From the NCBI GenBank assembly GCA_963709775.1, contig CAVPXS010000018.1, positions 248,001 through 312,000 of the forward strand: 64,000 nucleotides of DNA. Reading direction: 5' to 3'. Of the stretch, positions 25,905-34,959 are shown piece after piece. Made by a program: the position numbers and the translations under genes. The DNA comes from Salinimicrobium sp963709775 (lineage in GTDB: Bacteria > Bacteroidota > Bacteroidia > Flavobacteriales > Flavobacteriaceae). The stretch's first letter is position 1; each line of letters opens with the position of its first letter. Below the pieces are notes generated by a model. It saw only the letters and a list, made by a program, of their open reading frames with translations, searched no databases and had not been told where the DNA came from.

Positions 25905-26339
25905 ATGAAGACATTGTATACTGGTGTAGCTACCACAACCGGCGGGAGAGAAGGAAGCGTGAAAAGTGATGACGGAGTTCTCGACCTGGATCTTAGTATG
26001 CCCAAATCCATGGGCGGAAAAGGTGAGGAAAAGACAAACCCCGAACAACTTTTTGCTGCCGGCTATTCTGCCTGCTACGGGAGTGCACTGCAGGTTGTAG
26101 CCAAAAAACATAAGGTAGATCTGGGAGATTTTTCTGTGACAGCTTCTGTAGACCTGGGGAAAACTGAAGAAGGAGACCTGCAACTTTCGGTCATCCTTGA
26201 TTCTTACATTCCGGGAGTAGATGTGGAGACAGGCGAAAAGCTGGTTAATGAGGCGCACGAAATTTGCCCTTACTCAAGAGCCACCCGCGATAACGTTGAT
26301 GTAACGCTTAATCTTATGCTGGATGATGAGGAAGAATAG
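25905..26339 (+). CDS. ohr: Organic hydroperoxide resistance protein (Ohr/OsmC family)
   Basis: A 144-residue thiol peroxidase that reduces organic hydroperoxides. Both catalytic cysteines are present: Cys57 in GYSACYGSAL and Cys121 in EICPYSRATR. The start MKTLYTGVATTTGGREG and the ending DVTLNL are typical of Ohr. No OhrR-type regulator is adjacent, so control cannot be read here. A bidirectional terminator separates it from the convergent antiporter gene. Confidence 0.94.
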   Translation: MKTLYTGVATTTGGREGSVKSDDGVLDLDLSMPKSMGGKGEEKTNPEQLFAAGYSACYGSALQVVAKKHKVDLGDFSVTASVDLGKTEEGDLQLSVILDSYIPGVDVETGEKLVNEAHEICPYSRATRDNVDVTLNLMLDDEEE

Positions 26340-26358
26340 ATTCTTCCCGCTTACCATT

Positions 26359-26389
26359 CAAAAAGGGCATTTTTTAATGCTCTTTTTTT
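26359..26389 (+). terminator. Terminator of ohr, probably bidirectional
   Basis: AAAAAGGGCATT pairs with AATGCTCTTTTT (one G-U) and runs into seven T. The flanking A run serves the convergent gene as a T run. The left arm is also a near copy of the CAAAAATGNCATTTTTG palindrome. Confidence 0.85.
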
Positions 26390-26409
26390 ATGCTTTTATT
26401 CCAGAGAAA

Positions 26410-27907
26410 CTAAAGATTTTCATCGTCTTCTGAATCCGGATTATAGGCCAGGTGAAGGCTATTGTATACTGCTTCCACGTTGCGCTGGTTTTCCATGAGA
26501 ACGATCAGGGTATCGTCTTCTTCGATTTGGGTAGCGCCGTTTGGAGTAAGAAACTGGCCATTGCGGGAAATCATTGCAATAATAGCATTACGGGGGAAAT
26601 GTATATCTACAATTCTTTTGCCTACAGTAAAATTATCTGGAGAAATGGTGATTTCCCGAATAAGTGATTTTGTGCCATCTGCAAGAAAAGCGTCAACAGG
26701 GGATATTCTTTTTGCCTTTTTTGGAAGTGCAACATGCAGCCATTTTGCAACTGTAGAGAGCGTAGTACCCTGCACGAGTACCGAGGTGAGGGAAACAAAA
26801 AATACGATGTTAAAGATCATGTGCGCCTTTTCGATACCCGCCAGCAGGGGATAAGTGGCGAAAACAATAGGCACGGCTCCCCGTAGACCAACCCAGGAAA
26901 TATACCAGCGGCGGCGCATCTTCATTTTAAAGGGTGCAAGACTTAACATGACTCCTATTGGCCGGGCGATAAGAATAAGAAATCCTGAAATTAAAACCCC
27001 CAGGCCAAGAACCGGGACTATATCACTTGGAAAGACAAGAAGCCCCAGAGTGAGGAAAAGTACGATTTGCATAAGCCAGGCAACCCCGTCAAAAAAGCGC
27101 ATAATTGTACGCTTGTGGATGAGGTCCTGATTTCCCAGGTAAACTCCGGCAAGATATACGGCCAAAAAGCCATTTCCGCCCAGCCTGTCTGTAGCCGAAA
27201 AGGCCAGGAACATCAGGGCAATCGCAAGTACAGGATAAAGCCCTTCAAAATCGAGGGTTATTTTATTGATGATTAATTTGCTGAGCTTTCCGAAGAGAAA
27301 ACCAAGCGCACCGCCAATAAGGATTTGTTGAAGAAAAAGCGGAATTATAGAAAGCAGACTTTGATCCTGGTTTACCACCAAGACCTAAAAAGGCTATGGT
27401 AAGAAAGTAAGCCATGGGATCATTACTCCCGCTTTCCAGCTCCAGCGTAGGCCTAATATTTGCTTTTAACGCCATGTTCTTTGAGCGAAGAATAGAGAAA
27501 ACTGCAGCTGCATCTGTCGAGGAAACAATCGCTCCTAACAACAGTCCTTCATAAATAGTAAAATCTGTGATCGCCCAAACAAAGGTCCCCACAGAAAGTG
27601 CAGTAAAGAGAACGCCCAGGGTAGAAAGGGAGATTCCATGCCATACAATAGGCTTAATACTTTTCCAGTTGGTGTCCAGACCTCCCGAAAAGAGGATGAA
27701 ATTTAAAGACACTATACCTACGAACTGTGCAAGCTGAGGGTCATCAAACTCAATTTTTCCAATTCCTTCGGAACCTGCTAACATTCCCACCGAGAGGAAA
27801 AGTATAAGCGTAGGTACTCCAAATTTATATGAGGTTTTCCCTGCCAGGATACTTATAAGAAGCAGAAGTGAACCTATTAAAAGTACATTCTCTGTGGTGA
27901 TATCCAT
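26410..27907 (-). CDS. K+/H+-type CPA1 antiporter with RCK_C domain (+1 frameshift)
   Basis: A NhaP2/CvrA-like cation/proton antiporter: about twelve membrane helices, the ion-binding segment SSTDAAAVFSILRSKN near residue 129-144, then a cytoplasmic RCK_C domain (FPRNAIIAMISRNGQFLTPNG, IEEDDTLIVLM). The first frame continues until 27263 but loses sense after FLTIAFLGL. The second frame resumes with VVNQDQSLLSIIPLF. One surplus base in CCAAGACC at 27378-27385 accounts for the break, giving about 498 residues. RCK_C domains of such antiporters can bind c-di-AMP in other bacteria, which fits with cdaA in this window but is inference. Confidence 0.88.
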
Positions 27908-27962
27908 TTATAGGGCATATTCTGTTTCGGCAAAGAAAACCAATTTTAGGCTTTTTTGGAGG

Positions 27963-28622
27963 TTATTGAGGTTGATTTTCCTTAAGTAGCTGCGGAAATT
28001 TTTCCTTGAACCTGTTCATGCGGGGAACTGAAACATTCCGTATATATGGATCATTGGGATTAAGTTTCTTGTAATCCTGGTGATAATCTTCTGCCACCCA
28101 GAATTTTTGAAACGGCAATACCTCTACGGCAATCGCCTTTTTATACTGGCCAGCCAGTTCTTTCATTTTTTGCTCAATGATCTTTTTTTGATCGGCATTT
28201 TGATAAAAAATGATCGAACGGTACTGGGAGCCGAGATCGGGACCCTGTCCATTTTTCTGAGTAGGATCCATTGAGCCGAAGAAAACATCTGTAAGAGTAG
28301 CGAAATCCACTACGTTGGGATCATAAATTACTTCTACTGCTTCGGCGTGACCTGTGCGGCCGGTGTTACTCTCTTCATAGGTCGGGTTCTTAGTATGTCC
28401 GCCGGAATATCCTGAGACCGCTTCTTTCACTCCAACTACACTTTCAAATACTGCCTCCACACACCAAAAACAGCCACTGGCAAAATAAGCTCTCTTAAGA
28501 CCATCCTGAAGAGGTACTTCCACCGGTTCGGCATTGGCTATTTCGGGTAAAGTAACCGGCTCGCCAGAGGAATTTCCGCAGGCAGTTAGACTGAAAAAGA
28601 GAGTTAAGATCAAATATTTCAT
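27963..28622 (-). CDS. msrA: Peptide-methionine (S)-S-oxide reductase, lipoprotein form
   Basis: Repairs oxidised methionine. The active-site GCFWC holds the catalytic Cys51 with Cys54, followed by the family segments GYSGGHTKNPTYEE near 92-105, GHAEAVEV and EDYHQDY. The N-terminus is a lipoprotein signal (MKYLILTLFFSLTACG, lipid-bearing Cys15), so the enzyme is probably anchored in the periplasm. It starts 1 base after the stop codon of the upstream lipoprotein gene, so the two share a transcript. Confidence 0.95.
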   Translation of the reverse strand: MKYLILTLFFSLTACGNSSGEPVTLPEIANAEPVEVPLQDGLKRAYFASGCFWCVEAVFESVVGVKEAVSGYSGGHTKNPTYEESNTGRTGHAEAVEVIYDPNVVDFATLTDVFFGSMDPTQKNGQGPDLGSQYRSIIFYQNADQKKIIEQKMKELAGQYKKAIAVEVLPFQKFWVAEDYHQDYKKLNPNDPYIRNVSVPRMNRFKEKFPQLLKENQPQ

Positions 28623-28623
28623 T

Positions 28624-29202
28624 TTATTCTTTTTTATAAGTTCCTTCTAATGTTTTCTTACCGTAAAGTGCATAATCTGTCACTACTTCTCCGTTTTTAG
28701 AGAACCCAAGCCAGTCGAGTTCTGCACTTCCATCCTGTTGGAAGGTGAGAGTAGCCACGGGAGTATTAGTATCGAATTCATTCCAGGGCAAGACCCTGTC
28801 GGGGGAATTCTCTCTGGAAGCTGAGACGAAATATACATCTGCCGTGTTATCTCCGGTTTTTTTACACATAGCATTTATATACATTTTATTCTTGTCTATA
28901 CACCACTCTGTGGCACGGTCGTATGAAATTTCTATGCATTCGCAGCTACAGTCAGCAGCGGGTTTGTTTTCTACCAGTTTTCGGTATTTTCCTAAATTAC
29001 TTTCCATAGGCTCAACTTCAGACAGGGCCACTTCTTTGTCTGTCTGTACCGCGTCTCTTTCTTCCTGGAGATTTCCGGGAGGCAGAGTGTCGGCAGAGAT
29101 TGTGTCTGGATCTATTCTTTCAGAGGTGTCGGAGCTGCCCGTTTTTCCATCGTTGCAAGAGAATAAAGCAACTGCTGTGAAAATGAAAAATATTTTTTTC
29201 AT
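28624..29202 (-). CDS. Hypothetical lipoprotein
   Basis: A 192-residue protein beginning MKKIFFIFTAVALFSCNDG, a lipoprotein signal with Cys at residue 16. A low-complexity acidic linker (residues 20-60) leads to a small domain with CSCECIEISYD, further cysteines near CIDKNKMYINAMCKK, and a hydrophobic end. The ATG at 29202 is chosen because it starts the signal peptide; a longer frame upstream is not plausible. I do not recognise the domain. Pairing with msrA suggests an envelope oxidative-stress role, which is inference. Confidence 0.78.
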   Translation of the reverse strand: MKKIFFIFTAVALFSCNDGKTGSSDTSERIDPDTISADTLPPGNLQEERDAVQTDKEVALSEVEPMESNLGKYRKLVENKPAADCSCECIEISYDRATEWCIDKNKMYINAMCKKTGDNTADVYFVSASRENSPDRVLPWNEFDTNTPVATLTFQQDGSAELDWLGFSKNGEVVTDYALYGKKTLEGTYKKE

Positions 29203-29238
29203 AGTTGTAGGTTTAATTTTTAAAGTTAAGCCATACAA

Positions 29239-29440
29239 ATTAGATTTCTGTGAAACAGATGTTAACGCCCTGCTAATTCAAAGTTCAAGATTCAATATTC
29301 AAGATTCCTGGTCCTTCTCTGAACTCGTAAATGCTTTTGATTGTAAGATTTTAGATCTACCGTCTACAGTCTTGCGACTATGGACTGGGAAAGAAGAGTC
29401 AAGACTGAGTTTTGTTGTTTAATAGTCTCAATACTCATAT
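29239..29440. other. Non-coding spacer with degenerate TTCAAGATTC repeats
   Basis: Within about 29276-29311 the strings TTCAAAGTTCAAGATTC and AATATTCAAGATTCC form short direct repeats, followed by strings resembling TCTACCGTCTACAGTC. They are of the same low-complexity type as 5051-5085. No gene is supported. Confidence 0.5.
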
Positions 29441-29450
29441 CTAACAAAAC

Positions 29451-29480
29451 AAAAAACCCCTCACTGTTGTGAAGGGTTTA
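29451..29480 (-). terminator. Terminator of the Nif3 / coiled-coil gene pair
   Basis: On the minus strand AAACCCTTCAC pairs with GTGAGGGGTTT around AACA and runs into TTTTTT. Confidence 0.85.
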
Positions 29481-29500
29481 AATACTTTATGGAAGTAAAT

Positions 29501-30280
29501 TTAGAACTTTTGGAAAAGTTCATTCATTTTTTGTCTTTCTTCCTGTGCCAGTTCTTCATCTACAAGGATTCTACCACTGTGCTCATCTGTAATGATCTTC
29601 CTGCGACCGGCTATTTCCATAATAACCTGCGGTGGAATGGTAAAAAATGAACCTCCAGATGCTCCTCTTTCAACAGGAACTACGGCAAGACCGTTCTTTA
29701 CACTGGTGCGAATTCTTTTGTAAGCATTTACCAGGCGATCTTCAATTTGCTGTTCAAACTCTTTGGACTTGTCAAGAAGGGCCTTCTCTTCCTTCTCAGT
29801 TTCAGCAAGGATCTCATCAAGCTCTCCTTTTTTGTGTTCAAGGTGCTTTTGGCGTTCGGTCAAGCGTTCTCTCGTTTGCTCGATCACCTCTTTCTTCTGG
29901 TCGATCTGTGCACGGTATTCTTTGATCTGCTTTTCAGCAAGTTCTATTTCGAGCTCCTGGAATTCGACTTCTTTTGAAAGTGCATTGAATTCCCTGTTGT
30001 TACGCACATTTTTTTGCTGCTCGTTATATTTTTTGATCAATGCCTTCGCATCTTCTATCAAAACTTTTTTGGTGTTGATACCCTGGTCGATCACTTCCAG
30101 GTCGGCATCCATTTTCTCCATACGAGTGTTAAGGCCCGCAACTTCATCTTCTAAATCTTCTACCTCAAGCGGAAGTTCACCTCGTACATTTCTTATTTCA
30201 TCCACGCGGGAGTCTATAAGTTGAAGATCGTACAACGCTCTTAACTTCTCTTCTACAGTAACATCGGATTTTTTTGCCAT
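29501..30280 (-). CDS. Coiled-coil protein with a cysteine-less zinc-ribbon fold
   Basis: A 259-residue cytoplasmic protein. Residues 10-180 form a long coiled coil of the kind seen in the zf-RING_7 / C4-zinc-ribbon group (RNNREFNALSKEVEFQELEI). The C-terminal ribbon keeps the frame RGASGGSFFTIPPQ...IITDEHSGRILVD, but all four metal-binding cysteines of the classical form (CxxC...CxxCGRIL) are replaced by Ser, Thr and others, so it should not bind zinc in the usual way. It follows the Nif3-like gene by 2 bases. The pairing is common in Bacteroidota; the role is unknown. Confidence 0.88.
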   Translation of the reverse strand: MAKKSDVTVEEKLRALYDLQLIDSRVDEIRNVRGELPLEVEDLEDEVAGLNTRMEKMDADLEVIDQGINTKKVLIEDAKALIKKYNEQQKNVRNNREFNALSKEVEFQELEIELAEKQIKEYRAQIDQKKEVIEQTRERLTERQKHLEHKKGELDEILAETEKEEKALLDKSKEFEQQIEDRLVNAYKRIRTSVKNGLAVVPVERGASGGSFFTIPPQVIMEIAGRRKIITDEHSGRILVDEELAQEERQKMNELFQKF

Positions 30281-30282
30281 AG

Positions 30283-31377
30283 TTAAAAATACTTGATAGG
30301 ATTGGTTTCTGTGTTTGATAAAACGACTGCAAAATTAGCAAATTTTTTCTTAAGAAAAGAGGCTAAGAGGTTTTTTGTGTACCGCTCACTTTCGTAATGC
30401 CCAACATCGGCCAGCACCAGTCTTTGCTCGGCTTTATAGAAGTCGTGATACTTAAGATCTGCAGTAATAAAAATATCTGCTCCGGCGGCAATAGCTTTAT
30501 CAATGGCAAAACTTCCGCTTCCTCCCAAAACAGCAACTTTTTTAATTGGTTTTCCCAACAGTGATGAATGCCTTATAAGCCCACTTTTAAAAGTCTCTTT
30601 CACCTGCCTTAAAAAAGCCTTTTCCTCCATTTCTTCCTCGAGTTCTCCAATCATTCCAAGTCCGATTTGTTGATTGGTGTTTTCAAGAGTGGTGACCTCA
30701 TACGCGACCTCTTCATAAGGATGACTGTCAAAAAGGGCATTTAGAACGCTTTTTTCAAGATGCTTCGGAAAGGTCACCCCAATCTGCGCTTCTTCCTCAT
30801 AATGGGTTTCTCCTTTTTTCCCAATGACGGGATTTGATTCCTCATTTCCGCGGAAGGATCCGCTGCCAATTAAATTGAAGCTGCAGTGATCATAATTTCC
30901 GATAGTTCCTGCGCCGGCGGCAAATAAAGCCTCTCTAACACCTGCTGCATTATTCGTGGGAACGAAAGTGAGTAATTTTTTAATAGTGTTCCCCTGTGGG
31001 ACAAGGATCTTCCTCTTATTTAGCCCCAGTTGTTCGCAAATTACGTCATTTACACCTTTAAAGCTGTTGTCAAGGGCAGTGTGAGTTGCGTAAATAGCTA
31101 TGTCGTTCTTAATGGCCTTTAGCACAGTCCTTTCAACATAATTGCTGCCCGTAAGTTTTTTAAGACCTGAAAAAATTATGGGATGAAAACTTATGATGAG
31201 GTTGCAATTCTTCTCCAATGCCTCATCCACCACATCTTCCAGGGTGTCCAGGGTCACCAACGCACCTGTGACCTCGGTATTTGGGGAGCCGGTGAGCAGA
31301 CCAACATTGTCATAACCTTCGGCATAGGCCGTAGGAGCAAATTTTTCAATTTCCTGAATAACGTCTTTAATGAACAT
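30283..31377 (-). CDS. Nif3-like dinuclear metal centre hexameric protein
   Basis: A 364-residue NIF3/YbgI family protein. The conserved parts are IEKFAPTAYAEGYDNVGLLTG near residue 10-30, ISFHPIIFSGLKKL near 63-76 (metal-binding His), THTALDNSFKGVND near 97-110, and the C-terminal DIFITADLKYHDFYKA and DVGHYESE metal ligands. The middle carries the extra 100-residue domain found in the longer bacterial forms. The enzymatic role is unproven; GTP cyclohydrolase-like roles have been proposed. Operon with the coiled-coil gene downstream, divergent from lpxK. Confidence 0.9.
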   Translation of the reverse strand: MFIKDVIQEIEKFAPTAYAEGYDNVGLLTGSPNTEVTGALVTLDTLEDVVDEALEKNCNLIISFHPIIFSGLKKLTGSNYVERTVLKAIKNDIAIYATHTALDNSFKGVNDVICEQLGLNKRKILVPQGNTIKKLLTFVPTNNAAGVREALFAAGAGTIGNYDHCSFNLIGSGSFRGNEESNPVIGKKGETHYEEEAQIGVTFPKHLEKSVLNALFDSHPYEEVAYEVTTLENTNQQIGLGMIGELEEEMEEKAFLRQVKETFKSGLIRHSSLLGKPIKKVAVLGGSGSFAIDKAIAAGADIFITADLKYHDFYKAEQRLVLADVGHYESERYTKNLLASFLKKKFANFAVVLSNTETNPIKYF

Positions 31378-31400
31378 AATTTCTTTTTTACTGAAGAAGT

Positions 31401-31408
31401 CAAAGATA
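31401..31408 (-). promoter_or_regulatory. -7 element of the Nif3-like gene
   Basis: TATCTTTG on the minus strand, 23 bases ahead of the start codon. No TTG at the correct -33 distance. Confidence 0.4.
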
Positions 31409-31595
31409 ATTATTCTGATGCCAAGCGCATAAAATCAGAAAGTTTCTCTTGAGTATTTATTTCCTCAGTGGATCTTCAGAAGAAAGAATTTCCGCAGAAA
31501 CAGGGTTTCAAAAAAGGGAAATTTTAACTATAATTTTTTTTGCTGTTGCTATAAAAGATCTTTTCCGTTTCTTGAAAAAAATTACCTTCGCATCC

Positions 31596-32604
31596 ATGTC
31601 TGCAAGAAAAATACTTTATCCTTTTTCCATTCTTTACGGGGGAGTGATGCGTGTGCGTAATAAGCTTTATGACCGCGGAATCTTACCTTCCCGAAGTTTT
31701 GACCTGCCTGTTATTGTGGTGGGCAACCTAAGTATGGGGGGTACAGGTAAATCTCCCATGGTGGAATATCTTACTCACCTGCTCAAAAAGGATCATAAAG
31801 TTGCAACTTTAAGCCGTGGCTATAGAAGAAAAAGCAAGGGATATATTTTGCTGTCGGGCAATGAGCCGGCGACAGAAGTAGGGGATGAGCCCCTGCAGTT
31901 CAAATATAAATTTCCGGATGTTGTGGTGGCTGTAGATGAAAGCCGCGCCCATGGAATAGAAGAACTGCTTAAAGAAGATCCAAAGCCTGAGGTCGTGCTG
32001 CTGGATGACGCTTTTCAACACAGAAGCGTTGCTGCCGGATTATATATTTTGCTCACTTCATACTCGAAAAATTTATCGAAATGATCTTGTTCTTCCCGCT
32101 GGTGACCTAAGAGAACCGGTTTCGGGAGCAAAAAGGGCTAAAGTGATCGTGGTAACGAAATGCCCTGCAGATCTTTCTTTGGAAGAGCAGATGGAGATCA
32201 TCAAAAAACTGAAACCCACTCCCGAACAGGAAGTTTTTCTTAGTAGTATAGAATACAGCGAAACTGTTTTTGGAAGAAATAATTCCCTAAAATTAAAGGA
32301 GCTTCAAAAAACCCCTTTTACGCTGGTAACAGGTATAGCTAATCCAAAACCTCTTGTGGATCATCTTCAGGAATTAGGGTTGACTTTTGAGCATAAGGCA
32401 TATAAAGATCACCATAACTTCACAGAAGCCGAACTGCGGGAACTTCAACACCAGGAGCTTATTATCACCACCGAAAAAGATTATATGCGTCTTAAAAATG
32501 AGATATCCAGAGAGAAGATCTTTTATCTCCCAATAAGGAACAGGTTCCTTCACAGAGGTGGGGAGTTTGATGCTCTGGTACTGGATTATGTGCAAAAAAA
32601 ATGA
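31596..32604 (+). CDS. lpxK: Tetraacyldisaccharide 4'-kinase LpxK (+1 frameshift in this sequence)
   Basis: Phosphorylates the lipid A precursor at the 4' position, at the inner membrane. The N-terminus MSARKILYPFSILYGGVM and the P-loop GNLSMGGTGKSPM near residues 46-58 are diagnostic, with LSRGYRRKSKGY near 75 and LLDDAFQHRSV near 137. The first frame runs out at 32084. The next frame continues as IYRNDLVLPAGDLREPVSGAKRA. Dropping one A from AAAAA at 32067-32071 joins them (SYSKIYRNDLVLP) into about 335 residues, the normal length. A terminator overlaps the stop codon. Confidence 0.92.
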
Positions 32605-32627
32605 GACCTGTTACAGTCTCATTTTTT
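32596..32627 (+). terminator. Terminator of lpxK
   Basis: AAAATGAGAC and GTCTCATTTT pair around CTGTTACA and end in TTTTTT. The left arm includes the lpxK stop codon. Confidence 0.85.
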
Positions 32628-32699
32628 ATTATTTGGCTAATTCAAACTATCTTATACAATAACCTGAGTCAGACCTAAATCAAACCTCATGCCAATTTC

Positions 32700-34931
32700 T
32701 TAAATCGTGGCTTTTTCCTGACTTAAATATTTATTTATTTTTTGAAAGAATTCTTCCGTCTTATATGGCTTAGGAATAATATCATTAAAACCATTGAGAT
32801 AAAACTCATCCAGGCTCTCTTCCAGGGTTACGGCAGTAAGAGCGATTATTGGAATGGTCTCATTGAATTTCCTGATCTCCCGTGTAGCCTCGATCCCGCT
32901 TATCCCGGGCATGTGGATATCCATTAAAATAAGGTCAAAATTCTCGTTTTCTGCTTTTGAAATTGCTACAGTTCCATTATCGGCCACATCGCAAATCACC
33001 TTATTTTTTTCCAGGATTTTGCGGGTGATCATTTGATTGATCTTATTGTCTTCGACAATAAGGATCTTCTTTTCATGCATGATGTCGTTTGACAACGGCT
33101 CCGGAATTTCATTGATCTTCTTATCCTGAGGATTTGCCGGTTCAAGAGCTTCAAAAGTCAATTCAAAATGGAATAAGGAGCCCTCTCCAAGTTCGCTCTC
33201 CAGGTGAATCTCGCTGTCCATTAAATTAAGCAGGTTTTTCACAATGGAAAGTCCCAGCCCGGTACCGCCAAATTTCCGGTTGATTTGAAGGGAACCCTGG
33301 GTAAAGTTCTCGAAAATCGCTTTTTGTTTTTCCTTACTTATCCCTTCCCCGGTATCCTGAACTTCAAATCTTAAAAGTACCCTGTTATCCTTCTGGCTAA
33401 GACGCTTTACACGTACCCAGATGTCTCCGTCTTCGGTGAATTTGATAGAATTACCTATAAGGTTGATAAGGATCTGTGAGATCTTAAGTGGATCTCCTTT
33501 TAATTTTCTTGGAATATCCCTGTCGAATTCGAGGTGCAGTTTTGTCTTCTTGTCTTCAGCCGAGTTCTTTAATGCGATCAAGACATCTGTTATCCTCTTC
33601 TTTAAATTGAAGGAACTCTCCAGCATCTCCACTTTTTTAGCTTCGAGTTTGTTGAGGTCAAGAATATTGTTGATCAGAGAAAGCAGGTATTCTCCCGAGA
33701 ACTTGAGAGAATTGAGATGTTCCTTTTGATTTTCTGTTGGACTCTCTTCCAGAAGCAGGTGAGTTAAACCTGTTACTGCGTATAATGGGGTCCTAAGCTC
33801 GTGGGTAATGGTGGAAAGGAATTGCGCTTTAGCAAGAGAAGCTTTTTCGGCGTTTTCTTTGGCCGTAATTAATTCGGAATTCTTCTTTTGTAGCAGGTCA
33901 TTCGCGCGGGCCCGGAGATTATTGTTTTTATAGAGGGAAAGGGTAAGAAGGGACAAAATGGTGATCAACGCCACACTAAGAATGGTAGTTAATTTGTTGA
34001 CCTTTAAATTTCTCTCTTTCTCTTCATTTTTTCGGGTCAACTCGCTAACAGTGGTCTTGAGCGCATCAACCCCGTAGCGGGCATTTGCATCCAGAGCAAG
34101 GGCCTCTCTGTTGAGCGCATCCAGGGAATCCTGAATTTTATTATTCTGTTTAAGAAGTTCCAGGGCCTCTGCAGGGTTTCCCATTTGCTCCTGAAGCTGA
34201 CTTTGAACCAGCATGGTATGCTGTACCATCCCCGCGAAATTGTTACTGCGGGCATATGACATACTCTTTTCTGCCTCTGCCATAGCCTCTTCCCATTGAT
34301 CTGAAGCCTGGTAAGCACGTGCTTTATAGAAGTGAACCCGGCCGTGCTCATATTCATTGTCGCTGCCGCTGGTCTTTAATTTCTCTTCTGCCGAATTAAG
34401 TAGTGTAAGGGCAGCATGAGGTCTGTTTGCTGTATTTAAATAAAGAATTCCGCGGTTGAGGTCCACAATTCCAAGACCTTCAAGATCGTTCTGTTTTTTA
34501 TAAAGACCTTCAGCAAGATCGAAATATTCGGTGGCCCGATCGAAGACGCCCTTGGCAGTAAAAATTTTTCCGAAGTTAAGATAACTATAGGCAAGACCTT
34601 CCTCGTCTTCTATTTCCCGCTGAATAGAGATTGCCCGTTGCAGCTCTGTGGCCGCTTTATCGTTTTCCTGGCGTACATAATGAAGTTGTGCCAAAATACT
34701 GCTGGAGAGGGCGATCAACCTTTGATGGTTGATAGATCTTGACAGTTCAAGAGCGGTATGCAACTCCCGCATTGCCTGATCAAAGTTTACACTGTTGATC
34801 GACTCTTCTGCGTCTTCCAATAATTGCTCAATAGTGACATTGATTTCATCTGCTTCCTGTAGGTTTTTTTCCTGAGGATAGGAAAAGGAATAGAAAAACA
34901 ACGCCACCATCAAAAGAGTAAAGTTCTTCAT
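32700..34931 (-). CDS. Hybrid sensor histidine kinase with TPR sensor and receiver domain
   Basis: A 743-residue protein: signal peptide (residues 1-19), periplasmic TPR helices (about 25-300), a membrane helix (about 311-331), a coiled linker, HisKA with His near 378 (TITHELRTPLYAVTGLTHLL), an HATPase domain (NLIGNSIKF, DTGEGISKE, GTGLGLSIVKNLL), and a C-terminal receiver with phospho-acceptor Asp near 671 (LILMDIHMPG) and Lys in PKPYK. There is no DNA-binding output domain, so a partner phosphotransfer protein or regulator must lie elsewhere. It follows gap by 28 bases with no terminator visible between, so it may be expressed with lipA and gap. Confidence 0.93.
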   Translation of the reverse strand: MKNFTLLMVALFFYSFSYPQEKNLQEADEINVTIEQLLEDAEESINSVNFDQAMRELHTALELSRSINHQRLIALSSSILAQLHYVRQENDKAATELQRAISIQREIEDEEGLAYSYLNFGKIFTAKGVFDRATEYFDLAEGLYKKQNDLEGLGIVDLNRGILYLNTANRPHAALTLLNSAEEKLKTSGSDNEYEHGRVHFYKARAYQASDQWEEAMAEAEKSMSYARSNNFAGMVQHTMLVQSQLQEQMGNPAEALELLKQNNKIQDSLDALNREALALDANARYGVDALKTTVSELTRKNEEKERNLKVNKLTTILSVALITILSLLTLSLYKNNNLRARANDLLQKKNSELITAKENAEKASLAKAQFLSTITHELRTPLYAVTGLTHLLLEESPTENQKEHLNSLKFSGEYLLSLINNILDLNKLEAKKVEMLESSFNLKKRITDVLIALKNSAEDKKTKLHLEFDRDIPRKLKGDPLKISQILINLIGNSIKFTEDGDIWVRVKRLSQKDNRVLLRFEVQDTGEGISKEKQKAIFENFTQGSLQINRKFGGTGLGLSIVKNLLNLMDSEIHLESELGEGSLFHFELTFEALEPANPQDKKINEIPEPLSNDIMHEKKILIVEDNKINQMITRKILEKNKVICDVADNGTVAISKAENENFDLILMDIHMPGISGIEATREIRKFNETIPIIALTAVTLEESLDEFYLNGFNDIIPKPYKTEEFFQKINKYLSQEKATI

Positions 34932-34959
34932 TGGGACCTTAATAACTGGTTAAATATAA

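Noticed and set aside
26410..27907. Two separate membrane genes instead of one antiporter
   Set aside because: The second part starts within a helix of the CPA1 fold, has no start context, and a one-base correction restores a full-length protein.
31449..31595. N-terminal extension of LpxK by 49 codons
   Set aside because: The extension has no family similarity; MSARKILYPFSILYGG at 31596 is the normal start.
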